From Sergeia podlipaevii (taxonomy: Eukaryota; Euglenozoa; Kinetoplastea; Trypanosomatida; Trypanosomatidae): a stretch of DNA of 40,970 bases. The position numbers were made by a program, and so were the translations under genes. Location: assembly GCA_030849805.1 (NCBI GenBank), contig JASANZ010002062.1:1-40970 (forward strand), written 5' to 3'. Shown piece by piece: positions 1 through 9,773 of this stretch. The notes below the pieces were generated by a model, which worked only from the letters and a program-made list of their open reading frames with translations, had not been told where the DNA came from and did not search any database. How positions within the stretch are numbered: position 1 is the first letter of the stretch; each line of letters begins with the position of its first letter.

Positions 1-82
1 CAGGCAAGTACTCCCAAAGTGGTTTTGCTGATGCTGTTGCTTTCTCTCTCCTTTCATGATTCCACAGTAAGCGCACTCCCAT
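1..82 (-). CDS. Possible 5' end of a gene running off the left edge
   Basis: A frame opening with ATG at 82-80 stays open for 27 codons to the edge, reading MGVRLLWNHERREKATASAK and onward. It lies directly after a 15-nt T-run (sense strand, 114-100) followed by AAAG and AAAAG, so a trans-splice acceptor would leave a 5' UTR of only about 7 to 12 nt. The position fits the next gene of the same transcription unit. A second ATG at 57-55 in another frame is also open to the edge, so the true start and frame are uncertain. I do not recognise the product. The call is a partial gene inferred from context, not from similarity. Confidence 0.4.
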   Translation of the reverse strand, partial: MGVRLLWNHERREKATASAKPLWEYLP

Positions 83-89
83 TGTCAAC

Positions 90-114
90 CTTTTCTTTCA
101 AAAAAAAAAAAAAA
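90..114 (-). promoter_or_regulatory. Candidate trans-splice acceptor for the left-edge gene
   Basis: On the minus strand a run of 15 T (114-100) is followed by GAAAG and AAAAG, giving AG at 96-95 and 91-90. This is the pyrimidine tract plus AG arrangement used for spliced-leader addition. It is one of the better matches in the window because tract, AG and ATG lie within 35 nt. Confidence 0.45.
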
Positions 115-1915
115 TGCATGCCTTCTAATGTATCGAAAGAGAGAGAAAATATTAAGCTGGGGCTGCCCTCTGCAAGCATTGTTTCTCATCAATACATATA
201 CACTCTCATATGTGCGCCTATCGTGCAATGTGTAATGTTTGTGTGCGTCTTATGTTGAATGTTTCTCTGTGTTTGCATGTGTGTGGTATGGTTGTAACGT
301 ACGCAACAATTTTCCTCTTCTCTTTTGCTGTCGTTTTGCAAACAAAAAAAAAGAAAAAAAACATGACTTTTTTGGTTTCTTTTATCTTTATTTTATATAT
401 ATATATAATTTATTGCTTCTCTCTCCTGTTAATGTGTGTATATGCGCTATGTACACGCGTTTCTTTTCCTCTTTTGTAGATTGAGTCAACTTCTGACTAC
501 TCCATAATATTCGCAAGCTCGCCCTCTGTCTTCCACCCCCGCTTCCCCTCTTGTTCGATCGCTTGTTTATTTTTTTATTTTTTCTCTCTTTCAGACTATT
601 TCTTCTTGTTCTTCTTCTTCCTCTTCAACTAGGCTGAAGTGCAGCCTGTAACAACAAAAAAAAAAAAAAAAAACATAAATGCTTCAAAGCGAATGCCATA
701 TATACGCACTCGCAAACACCATATATCTAGAGAAGAACAGAAATATTTCAAAAAAAAAAAAGGCAAGAGTGAATGCATTGGAAGTTGGAGAGCTGTACTG
801 TGGAATTCTATTCACAGAAAGGCTTAAGCATCCCTGTTTGCCTAAACTCTTCCACCTCCTGCGCAAACAACACACATTCCCTTCAGAAAAAAAAAGAGCT
901 TCTGCTGCAGTTTGTATGTAATTGTTGCCTTTTTGTTGTTCCTTCGTAAACAGATTCTTTCCTTCTCTCTCTCACTGACAAACTGACATTCATTTTTCTC
1001 CCCCTCCCCCTTCCCTCCCATTATCTTCTCTCGTTCTTTTCCTTCTCTGCTTGCTTCACCAAAATCAACACACTACAACCGCGCGAGCCAGCTAAAATAA
1101 TAGAAAAGGTGGGGGGGAAGAAGGAATCATATGTGTGCAGTAAAACTAAAACGTAACGTGAAAGGAAAAAGATATATAAAAAAGAAAAAGGATATATAAA
1201 AAAAAAAGCATTCTTTTTGGTTGTCGATAAAAAAAAAATTGCGGACTTGAAAAAAAAAGGGTGAAACAACTAAAGCAAAAAAAAAGGCGCACGTGCGTGT
1301 TCATCATCGCCATCGCCATCAATTATATCATTTAACATAAACGTCAGTAAACATGTACTACCTCTGTCGGTCAGGCACAGCGAATCACAGGTCGCTAACA
1401 GTAGTGGCAACAATATCAATATGCGTAGAAAAAAAAAAGAGAAGAAAAAGAAAATGGAAGAAGAAAAGAGGTAGAGAAAGAAGAAAGAAGAAAATAAAGC
1501 CAGGTAGTGCGTCAGCAAATCGTCTGTTTGCTATCTGTCTTCTTTGGTTTGCTTCCCTATTTCTCATCTCATCAGCTCCACATGCTCCTCCTCCTCCGCG
1601 CGCGCGCGTGTGTGTGTATGTGTGTTTTGCCTCTGTCATCTCCCTGCATTCCGCCGTAGCCACTGATCGCACTCACGCACACAGTGGCGCGTCTCCGCTT
1701 TGGATTGGTTTGCTTTTGATACCATTAAAAATGCCTTCTGTTGTATAGCACGCCACTTAAGGAAACAAAAACAAAAACAAAAGCGATGGAAAGAGACGAA
1801 AAGAAAGGACATATAAATCCTCGTACAGTATTTTATTTTTCTCTTTTCTCTCTTCTCTTTTCCATTTCTGTTGCATTTCCTATATTCTTTTCTTTCTCAG
1901 CGTTGCTGCTGCGGT
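115..1915. other. Spacer downstream of the PhzF-like gene
   Basis: AT-rich spacer that should carry the 3' UTR and polyadenylation region of the PhzF-like gene. It holds many A-runs (T-runs in the transcript), and pyrimidine-rich plus-strand blocks near 520-630 and 955-1060 that would be GA-rich in the RNA. There is also a short GC alternation near 1597-1612. Plus-strand and minus-strand frames here translate homopolymers only. I see no RNA gene. Confidence 0.7.
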
Positions 1916-3433
1916 TTAGTCCTCCACTGAAAAGGCGCAGGTACCACGCATGAAGGTAACCACTGACCCAATCAGCGCGATGCGCTCCGCCTTACGGCCA
2001 ATAATAATGGCGGTCATCTTTCCGCCACGACCGCTTGCCTGGTAACACTCAAGGCGATCGCCAACCTTGTAAGATCCTCCTTCTCTGTGGCGCAACCAGT
2101 AGGGTGTGATCACCGTGTGCGCAAGTCCTGACACGGCATCCTCAAGTTGGCCCATCCATGGCAAAAACACACGAGAAATAATGTTCGCGCTGCTGCCCTG
2201 GCCTACCAGGATCTCGTCATTGTTCTGCGCGGTGACGATCATCATGCGAGGAGCAGTAAGCTTGCCTGAGTGGGTCTTCAGAGCAGTAACAAATTCGCTG
2301 CTATCGAACAAGCTGCGCAGTGTATGTTCGGTCGGTGCACACTCAAATACATTCCTGGCGTTGCTGAGGCGAACCACGTAGTTCCCTTCGCGAGTCGACA
2401 AGGCGATATCTTCGATGCAGTCGGCACCATACGGTAAGTTGAGCGCGGTGGCGATCTTCTCCTTAAAGTTAGCCGGCAGCAACTCCATCACCGAGAAGGC
2501 CTCGTTGGTAGGGAAGTGGACCTCGTACATCTCAGCCGCACTGTTGACGTCACGATTGGGGAGGTACGCACCGTCCTCGTTGGCGTCCTTCTTACGAACG
2601 CTGATGATGCCGGCCTCGGTAACAAAGCACAGCACGTCAGTCTGCTGGGGGATAAAGAACTCCACTGAAATGCTGTCAACAAGGTGGCGGGTCGTCTCGA
2701 GAGAGCACAGTCGGGAGGTCTCAAAGATGGCGTGAGCGGCGGCAATGGTCGCGTGACCGCAAAGAGAGAGCTCGCTCTGAGACGAGAACCAGCGCAGGCC
2801 AAACCACTGTGTGTGCAGACGGCGTGGACGCTTGGTGCCATCGCGGATATTGCCAAAGATGGAGCTACCACGTGTCTGCAAAAAGCTTGCGCCGAAGCCT
2901 CCACCGACGGTGAAGCTGGCGCTGGGGATAAGGCCTATCACCTGAGCCTCGGCGCTATCATCCTTGGTGGGAGGGGAGTTATCGAACGGGGGTTCGTCGG
3001 CAAGCACGATGCTGCTGAGGCGACGCTCCTCCTCCGCCACCTTCTCCTCGTACTCTCCCTCGAACTCCTTCGCCTTGGTCTTGATCTTGTCCTGAATGGC
3101 CTTGACCCTAGAAGCGGGCAGACGATACACAAAGGCAGCCTCGCACGCACCGAGCTCACGCGTTACGGCGTGGAAGGCTCGACCCATCTTGGCGTGGCGC
3201 TCGTCAGCGTACTTCTGCGCGTTGACCTCGCGCTGGGCCTCGGTCTGCTCCTGCACTTCATCGGGCTCACCACGGCCAAAGCTAGCCTCGAGGGAATTCA
3301 CCTGTGACCACTCCATGCAGTAGACGGAGGTGGGGACAAAGCACACGGCGGCTCGATTGCCCTTGAAGCGCTTCTCTGCAAAGGCATCACAGAGAAATAG
3401 AGGGGTGGTAACCGTTGAAGATGGAGCCTCCAT
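1916..3433 (-). CDS. PhzF-family isomerase-like protein (phenazine biosynthesis-like)
   Basis: This 505-residue protein belongs to the PhzF / diaminopimelate-epimerase fold. The N-terminal signature is DAFAEKRFKGNRAAVC (residues 16-31), close to the family DAFT..FxGNPAAVC with Arg in place of Pro. GACEAAF (95-101) aligns with the family LSETAF, placing E98 at the catalytic glutamate. ELSLCGHATIAAAH (221-234) matches the glycine-rich CGHAT motif. EDAVSGLAH (431-439) matches DPVTGSAH, keeping D432, and ASGRGG follows near 469. Family members use the Glu as a general acid/base for isomerisation, but the substrate cannot be read from sequence. Typical members have 260-300 residues; here charged insertions occupy about 38-82 and 108-210. 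The start is the first ATG after the predicted acceptor at 3595. The stop is TAA. Confidence 0.92.
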   Translation of the reverse strand: MEAPSSTVTTPLFLCDAFAEKRFKGNRAAVCFVPTSVYCMEWSQVNSLEASFGRGEPDEVQEQTEAQREVNAQKYADERHAKMGRAFHAVTRELGACEAAFVYRLPASRVKAIQDKIKTKAKEFEGEYEEKVAEEERRLSSIVLADEPPFDNSPPTKDDSAEAQVIGLIPSASFTVGGGFGASFLQTRGSSIFGNIRDGTKRPRRLHTQWFGLRWFSSQSELSLCGHATIAAAHAIFETSRLCSLETTRHLVDSISVEFFIPQQTDVLCFVTEAGIISVRKKDANEDGAYLPNRDVNSAAEMYEVHFPTNEAFSVMELLPANFKEKIATALNLPYGADCIEDIALSTREGNYVVRLSNARNVFECAPTEHTLRSLFDSSEFVTALKTHSGKLTAPRMMIVTAQNNDEILVGQGSSANIISRVFLPWMGQLEDAVSGLAHTVITPYWLRHREGGSYKVGDRLECYQASGRGGKMTAIIIGRKAERIALIGSVVTFMRGTCAFSVED

Positions 3434-3444
3434 GTTGGTGCTTT

Positions 3445-3462
3445 TATATATATATATATATA
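3445..3462. repeat. (TA)9 in the 5' UTR of the PhzF-like gene
   Basis: Nine TA dinucleotides lie 11 nt upstream of the ATG, within the predicted 161-nt 5' UTR. Confidence 0.9.
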
Positions 3463-3594
3463 AGCGATGGATGCTTCTGTGATTCTGAGAAGCTATATTG
3501 GTAATAGTGGCGGACTGCTAGGACTTTGCTTTTTCCCCTACTTTCTTTTTGCCTTTCCTATCAAGTAGCAATAATTATAATAAAAGCGATAGTA

Positions 3595-3620
3595 CTGGAA
3601 AAAAAAAAGGAAAAAAAGGG
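3595..3620 (-). promoter_or_regulatory. Trans-splice acceptor for the PhzF-like gene
   Basis: Read on the minus strand, an uninterrupted C/T tract of 22 nt (3620-3599) is followed directly by CAG (3597-3595). This is the clearest acceptor in the window. The mature mRNA would start at 3594 and have a 161-nt 5' UTR. Confidence 0.75.
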
Positions 3621-5804
3621 CTTTTTTCACAAGTAGTGGTGTTATGTGTAGTGAAAAAAAAAAGCTGTTCTCTCTGTTCTTTCTTTCTTTCTTTCTTCTC
3701 CTTTCCTGTTGCTATCAGTTGTGTGCTAAATATTTCTGTTCTCACTCTGCTTCTTCTTTTTTTTTCCTTCTTCTTCTTCTTGCTTGAGAAAGAGAGAAAG
3801 GAGGGGGAAAGAAAATATTTAAAAAAAAATATATATACGCTAACTCAGAGATAGATATATGCGGTGAAACTATGTATTTGTATTTTTAAAAGAAAGGAGA
3901 AGCAACGACAGCAAAGGGAAAATGCAGAGAACAATACAGTTTTAATGCACACAGAGAGAAGGAGAGAGAGAGAGAGAGAGACATCAGGTACATGCGCAAA
4001 AAAAAGGGGTCCTTTTAAAAACGTCTGCTGCAAAATGATAGCAATAATAATAATAATAATACCGCAAGAAGGAATATATAGTAACAATAGAAAAGACTTG
4101 TGTAATGGGTGGAATTACCTCAACGTTAACATATTTTTTTTAAAAAAAAGAAGACGAAATCCGACTACAAGAAACTACGTACATGTGCAAATAGACGTGT
4201 ATGTATAAGTATACGTCTGTCAGCGCTTTGCGTGTCAACAGTTAAAGTGTTACATTCTCTATACAAAAATAATGAAGGGCAGAGAGCACAACATCAAGCA
4301 TAGCTTTTTAGAGAAAAAAAAAAGCCACAATATTTGTTCAACAATAGTAACAAAACAATAATGGTCGTTCCGCTACGAAAATTTAGGGGGTGCGTGTGTC
4401 TGGGTGTGCATTGTCGCCTTCCTCTCTATATATATATTTATTTATTTATTTTTTCTTCTTCTCCTTCCTCATTCCCTCCGTTTGCCCTCTCGAAGAGGGA
4501 CCTAGAGACTCGCTGTTTCGTGCAAATAGTTGAAGAAAAAAAAAAGAATTGACACACGATGACATCCATGTGTCTAATATGCATCCCCACACATTTACAC
4601 AAGAAAAAAAAAACTGAGGAAATCAGATAAACAAAAATAATAATAATAATCATCATCATCACCATATGCATGCAAAGAAAAAAAAAAAAAGTGAATAGAA
4701 GCAACAATTGATATTTGAGAAGAAAAAAAAAAGAAAAAGGAGAACTGGCTTAGCTAACCATACAAGCTGGCATAAAGGAGGAGCCAATACACACACAAAA
4801 AAAAAGGGGGGGAAAGAGGAAAAAGAGATATAAATATATATTTAAACATATATAGCATGGCTCATTTTCGCTGCTTCTCTGTCATCTCCTTTTTTTTTTT
4901 CATATGTACATGTGTGAGATATCCGACCATATTGTTCTTCTGTGCCAATACACGGTGACCTAGATAAAGTTCGTGTTCTGATACATAGTAGAAACATATA
5001 TATAGTGTGTGACATTACAAGGAAAAAAACATCATACATATATATATGAACACAGGCTATGTTACCGCAACTATCAAAAAAAAAAGGAAACAAGGGTGCG
5101 AGCATCAGTATTTCCAGAATATAAATAAATAAATAAAACACAAAAAAACAACGCACACGAACACACAAAATGAAAAGAAAACTAAAAAAAATAGCTCATC
5201 AAGAAAAAAAAAATTACAAGACTTTACCGCTGCCGTGTCTTCCTAAATATGCATATATATGTATATTGAGAAAGAGAGAGAAAAAAAAAACAGGTGTTCC
5301 AAAGCGCATCTCTTTGGGGGATACAACATAATACCCTATTTTTTATCCCTCTTCTCTCGCTCTCAACGGCAAAAAGCAATACACTGTAGTAAAAGAAAAG
5401 AGAGAAAAATCCATATAAGAAATATTAAGAAGAAGAAATAAATAAAAAAGGGTCAAAAGTTAAGCATAAGAGCATATATAAATAGTTCCTTAAGACAACC
5501 TTCTTCTCTTTCTCCCTCTTTGATATATATGTATTTTACACGCAAGCATACTAACCAACTAACCAACAAAACAAAACAAAACAGAACAAAACAGAAAAGA
5601 AAAAGAAGATGTGAAATATATATATATATATCTGTACAGTGTAGCTCGTACACACACACAATATTAAGCAATAAAATTAACTCACCGTTTATTTCTCTTC
5701 CGGTATCAAACACATAACCACCGCATATATACATAAATCAAAAAAAAAGGAGAGATGAACACTATATATATATATAGGAAAAGAAGAAACAAAAAAAAAA
5801 TTCA
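3621..5804. other. Spacer between the kinase and PhzF-like genes
   Basis: About 2.2 kb of AT-rich DNA carrying the presumed kinase 3' UTR. It contains numerous A-runs, GA repeats at about 3964-3981, a TAA run near 4041-4059 and TA runs at about 5614-5630 and 5763-5776. A sense GA-rich block corresponds to plus-strand 3675-3785. A small stem CCCTCT-CGA-AGAGGG sits near 4483-4498. I see no convincing gene. Confidence 0.7.
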
Positions 5805-8800
5805 TCAGTCGGGCGGGACTTCCTCTAGAGCACTATCAGGGCAAGTAATCCACTCATGCCTCAGCAGCTGAGCCGCGGTCGCTCTCGTCACTGGATCACG
5901 GTCGAAGCACCTTGTAAAGAAGTCCAGCAGCACCTTGGGGCAGTTCTTGGGGATACCGGTTGGCATAGACTTGGACTGGGAAATCTGGAAAAGAATCTGA
6001 AACATGTTTCCATTGGAGTTAGACACCCAGGGCTGGCGCCCCAGCAGCTCCAGTACCAGGCAACCCACGGACCAGATATCAGCGGGGAAGGAGTATCCCC
6101 TGCTATCCTCTTTCAGAACTTCAGGAGCCATAAAGAATGGCGTGCCTACCATCGTCTGATACATCCCAGCTGGAGCACCACCACCACCATCACCACCGCC
6201 GCCATCGGTCTTCCTAGGAGCGCTCATCGACGTCGTCGTCGCACTGGCGGTGTTGATACGCTTGCTGCAACCAAAGTCCGACAACTTTGCCTCTCCCATC
6301 GCAGAGATCAGCACGTTATCGCTCTTGATGTCGCGGTGCATAATGTTAGACGAGTGCAGGTAGCCCAAGCCTTCGAGGATTTGCTTCGTATAGGACCGCA
6401 CAAGGGGGATCGCAAAGGGCTCGTGTGCTCGCTCAAACTTACGCCGCAGCGTGGTAAGACTCCCGCCGTGGCAGAGCTCCATGAAGATCTCCATCTGTCG
6501 CCCGCCTGCCTCGAGTTTTTTCGTTTGACAGCCGTAGTAGGCCACAATATTCTTGTGCTTGAGCATTCGCATTAAATTGATCTCCTTCTGCAAGTCCTTC
6601 ATCTCCTCCGCGTTTTCGTCCAGCGGCAGCTCCTGCACCTTTACTGCTAGCATCTTACCATCTGTCGTAATGCCCTCGTACACTGTACCGAAGGAGCCCC
6701 GACCCAGAATGCCCATGCGAGTCCACGCTACCTCCTCGTTCTCCTTAAAAACAAAAGTACGATGGAGGTTCTTACGTTGCGTCTCGGCAAACTGAAGAGA
6801 AACGTTGTCGGGAGACGCCGCAAGACGTGCAAGTGCACCCACGTCAGTCGCACTCATCTGCGTTGCATTCATCGCCGTCGCCGTCGCCGTGTGTGGCACC
6901 TCAGTGCTAACGCTGCTCCCTGTAGGCTCAATGGATGGACTAACGTTACTGACCATACTTGCGCTCGTCGCAGTGAGGCCTCCAGAATGCTGATGGCTCA
7001 GGCGTTGGCGAAGCATATAGGAGTCGCGTACATAGAGACGTATCACAGTCGCACTGCTACGTTCTGACTCATCCGAAAGAAACTGCCTTGCAGGAGTAGC
7101 GAGTGAACTCATACCTCCTCCTCCCCCTCCTCCTGTCGCTGCAGTGGTAATGGTGGATGTGCTGCCTGCCTTGCTAGATACCCCATTGAGCCCAGCATGA
7201 GAAGAACGGTGGAGTGAAAGGTTGCTCATGCTTGACGATGGTGTGTCCAAGGTATGAGCAGCAGCAGCAGCAGCAGCGGCAGCCTTGCCCCCGTACACAC
7301 GCACCAGTTCCTTGAAGTCGTCCTCCAAGTCAATGTCGACGTGATCGCCTGACTCATCTACACAATACATATCAAAATCCGTGGGCTTCTCATAGCCAAA
7401 GCGGATCATCACCTCCTTCACAAAATGTTTAAAGCGAGTTTTCTTGTCTACGTGCATCACCTTCACGTTGCGATCTCCCTCGCGCGATACCTTCATCGTG
7501 AGCCGCAGCTTCGTCTTTTCCTTTGCCCGTTGCTGCCTCTCCCCGTCGGCACCCTCTGTGCTGTCTCGCCGCCGCGCACGCGCCTTGCCTCCTCCTCTCC
7601 TCTCCTCGACGTAATCCGTGTCATCCTCCTCATCCTCCGTATCGTTGTCATCCTCTGTATCGTTGTCATCCTCTTCGGAGTAGTCATCGCTGGACGCATC
7701 GTCGTCGTCATCAGACGAGTCTTCAGTGTCATCATCATCATCATCACTGTTCCCGCTGCCATCAGACTCATCTTCCTCCTCCTCATCGTCCGTTGAGGCA
7801 GCCGACTCCGCTGAAGAAGGACAGCCACCACCACCACCGCCGCCTGCCTTGCTGCGCAAAGTGCTGGCATGCTTGTACTTACAGTCCTCCGGTGTGAGGC
7901 TGCCGCTGCAACTCACTTTACTACCCCCGCTGGATTCTCTATAAGAGCCCTCGTAACGCGCGGTGGACCCCAAAGAGGCCGCTTCCTCCTCACCCTCCGC
8001 CGCCTTGCCCGCTGGCGCAGATGTTTGCCATTTTTTCGGAGCAGGTGGTGGCGGTGGGGCTCCACCAACGCCGCCACAGTACAATTCTGTAGGCCCACTT
8101 GCATGAGTGCTAGAGGAGCAGCCTGGTTTATTATTAAGACTGCTGCTTTTGTGATTATTTTTTAGCGCCTTCTTCGTCGTGTAAGTGTTCTTTGTTGGTG
8201 AAGAAGAAGTCGTGCTGGGAGTGGCGCTTGTATGTATCGAGGTCCCTCCTCCTCCTCCTCCAGTGTGCTTATGAAGAGCCCCAACGCTGCCCCTGCTCGA
8301 GCAGCTACCACCACCGCCGCCGCCAGCACCAGGGCTGCCCAGAGTGGTGAAGAACGAGGTAAAATCGTTCAAGTTCTCTGTCGCAACGTGTGGGAGAGAA
8401 GAGCTGCTCACATTTGAAGGTGGAGACTTGGGTATGGCGGGCAGTACGGTCTCACGGGGCGTGAGACTGGGGCGCTTCAGCTGCGGCAAAGGAGCAAGGC
8501 CACCCTTAATGGGCGATCCAGCAACACCGCCGGAAGGTTGCTGAGGGGGAAAGACTAGGGAGTTGCCTGGGAATGCATTTGTGAGTGAGAGCCTGCTACT
8601 GCGTGGTGTGGTATGTGGGCTCGTACTAGCTAACTTGGTAAGAGGAAGGGGGGCTGTCATGGCTGTTAAAGATGCAGTGGGGCCAGCAGCCCCGGGAGAG
8701 CCAACGAGGACGGCGCTGCCGCTGCTGTTGGCATCTGGAAGAAGAAGAGGCGTCATACCTCCTCCACCGCCTCCTCCTGCTACCTTCTGTGCCCTGGCTT

Positions 8801-9716
8801 TAGTTGAGCTCTTGCCGCCTGTTTTTGATGTCGTCTCTGCACCAGGTGCTAATGTCCGCTTCTGGGAGGCCGCGTTTGTGCTGGGTGCACCGTTGCCAGG
8901 CGGAGCTGGAGAGAGAACTTCAAGTGACACAGTTGTCCTTCGCGCCACTGCACCGCCACCACCACTTGCCCCTGATGAGATGGAAACATCCAGCGCATTC
9001 AATGGAGAACCCGCCGCCGCGGCAAGTCCGACTTTGTTGCTTGTACGCCGCTCAGGCAGAGATTTATCTCTCTCTCCGAGCGTAGTAGACGAACTATAGT
9101 GGCGCACTTGACTACCTGCGCGTGATCGTGAAACTGGAGTTGATGAAGTAGACGTCGCTGCCTCCAACTGTGGGTCCATAGCGCCTATGCTGACAGATCC
9201 ACGAAGAGGTGGCAGTCGGCCTTTCATAGATGCCAGCTGAGGTATATCCGTGGCGCTGCTAGCAACGTGGTCCTCTATAGAGGACAGACATGTCCTTCCA
9301 CCTGCGAAGCTTGAGTGGCGGCTAGACTGATGACAGAAACTACTGTTGTTGCTTAGCCTTTGAGACCTGTGCGAGCTGTGCACACTGGCGCTGTGGTTGC
9401 TGTGCGTTGACATCATCGTAGATGGACGTTTGCTCGTGAGGTGACCATGAGGCTGGGGTTTCTTAGTGCTTCTCTTAGTAGTCTTAGTCGTGGTCGTTGT
9501 TGACGTCGCCGTCGTGCCAGCCGCAGCAGCTGGCGTGGCGCGGCTCGTGCTCGTCTTTGCTGCGTTGCTGGCAGTGCGATGCTGCTTCTCTGTAAGCGTT
9601 GTAGAAGGAGTTGCCTTTCTCCGTGCTGGCTGCGGAGACGCAGAAGTCAAAGTGCTCTTGCGGGCTCCACCGTTTGAAGTGGGAGCAGTTGGCCGTGCTG
9701 GTTCTGCTTTACGCAT
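5805..9716 (-). CDS. STE11-like (MAP3K-type) protein kinase with PB1 domain
   Basis: This 1303-residue kinase probably phosphorylates MAP2K-type kinases. Residues 1-640 are Ser/Thr/Gly-rich and disordered-looking. An acidic Asp/Glu/Ser stretch spans about 641-703. A PB1 domain (about 734-810) has the OPCA-like acidic loop MYCVDESGDHVDIDLEDDF, as in MEKK2/3-type kinases, and a poly-Ala run follows. The kinase domain is complete: GRGSFG loop (1005-1010), AVK with K1026, HRDIKSDN (D1129), DFG (D1147) and TPFFMAPE (E1199). The activation segment is unusually long and Gly-rich. The open frame extends upstream to 9872, but those 52 codons translate T-tracts and lie beyond likely splice acceptors, so I start at 9716. 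PB1 pairing suggests a partner protein with PB1. I cannot assign a named orthologue. Confidence 0.93.
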   Translation of the reverse strand: MRKAEPARPTAPTSNGGARKSTLTSASPQPARRKATPSTTLTEKQHRTASNAAKTSTSRATPAAAAGTTATSTTTTTKTTKRSTKKPQPHGHLTSKRPSTMMSTHSNHSASVHSSHRSQRLSNNSSFCHQSSRHSSFAGGRTCLSSIEDHVASSATDIPQLASMKGRLPPLRGSVSIGAMDPQLEAATSTSSTPVSRSRAGSQVRHYSSSTTLGERDKSLPERRTSNKVGLAAAAGSPLNALDVSISSGASGGGGAVARRTTVSLEVLSPAPPGNGAPSTNAASQKRTLAPGAETTSKTGGKSSTKARAQKVAGGGGGGGMTPLLLPDANSSGSAVLVGSPGAAGPTASLTAMTAPLPLTKLASTSPHTTPRSSRLSLTNAFPGNSLVFPPQQPSGGVAGSPIKGGLAPLPQLKRPSLTPRETVLPAIPKSPPSNVSSSSLPHVATENLNDFTSFFTTLGSPGAGGGGGGSCSSRGSVGALHKHTGGGGGGTSIHTSATPSTTSSSPTKNTYTTKKALKNNHKSSSLNNKPGCSSSTHASGPTELYCGGVGGAPPPPPAPKKWQTSAPAGKAAEGEEEAASLGSTARYEGSYRESSGGSKVSCSGSLTPEDCKYKHASTLRSKAGGGGGGGCPSSAESAASTDDEEEEDESDGSGNSDDDDDDTEDSSDDDDDASSDDYSEEDDNDTEDDNDTEDEEDDTDYVEERRGGGKARARRRDSTEGADGERQQRAKEKTKLRLTMKVSREGDRNVKVMHVDKKTRFKHFVKEVMIRFGYEKPTDFDMYCVDESGDHVDIDLEDDFKELVRVYGGKAAAAAAAAAHTLDTPSSSMSNLSLHRSSHAGLNGVSSKAGSTSTITTAATGGGGGGGMSSLATPARQFLSDESERSSATVIRLYVRDSYMLRQRLSHQHSGGLTATSASMVSNVSPSIEPTGSSVSTEVPHTATATAMNATQMSATDVGALARLAASPDNVSLQFAETQRKNLHRTFVFKENEEVAWTRMGILGRGSFGTVYEGITTDGKMLAVKVQELPLDENAEEMKDLQKEINLMRMLKHKNIVAYYGCQTKKLEAGGRQMEIFMELCHGGSLTTLRRKFERAHEPFAIPLVRSYTKQILEGLGYLHSSNIMHRDIKSDNVLISAMGEAKLSDFGCSKRINTASATTTSMSAPRKTDGGGGDGGGGAPAGMYQTMVGTPFFMAPEVLKEDSRGYSFPADIWSVGCLVLELLGRQPWVSNSNGNMFQILFQISQSKSMPTGIPKNCPKVLLDFFTRCFDRDPVTRATAAQLLRHEWITCPDSALEEVPPD

Positions 9717-9748
9717 TGCTTGCAGAAAGTAAAAGAAAAAAAAATGCA

Positions 9749-9773
9749 CTGCTTTAAAAAAAAAAAAAAAAAG
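9749..9773 (-). promoter_or_regulatory. Candidate trans-splice acceptor for the kinase gene
   Basis: On the minus strand 17 T (9772-9756) run into AAAGCAG (AG at 9753-9752 and 9750-9749). A second T/C-rich stretch follows, ending in an AAG (AG at 9720-9719) just 2 nt before the ATG. The first AG pair leaves a 5' UTR of about 32-35 nt and is preferred. Either choice removes the upstream ATG at 9872. Confidence 0.6.

Noticed and set aside
1353..1748. 131-codon plus-strand frame
   Set aside because: Its Lys/Arg block is a translated purine tract, it runs against the transcription direction of all genes, and it has no domain-like sequence.
2684..3307. 207-codon plus-strand frame antisense to the PhzF-like gene
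   Set aside because: It is a shadow of a well-supported gene. The motifs are on the minus strand.
8563..9099. 178-codon plus-strand frame antisense to the kinase N-terminal region
   Set aside because: It is a mirror of Ser/Gly-rich codons, with no independent signal.
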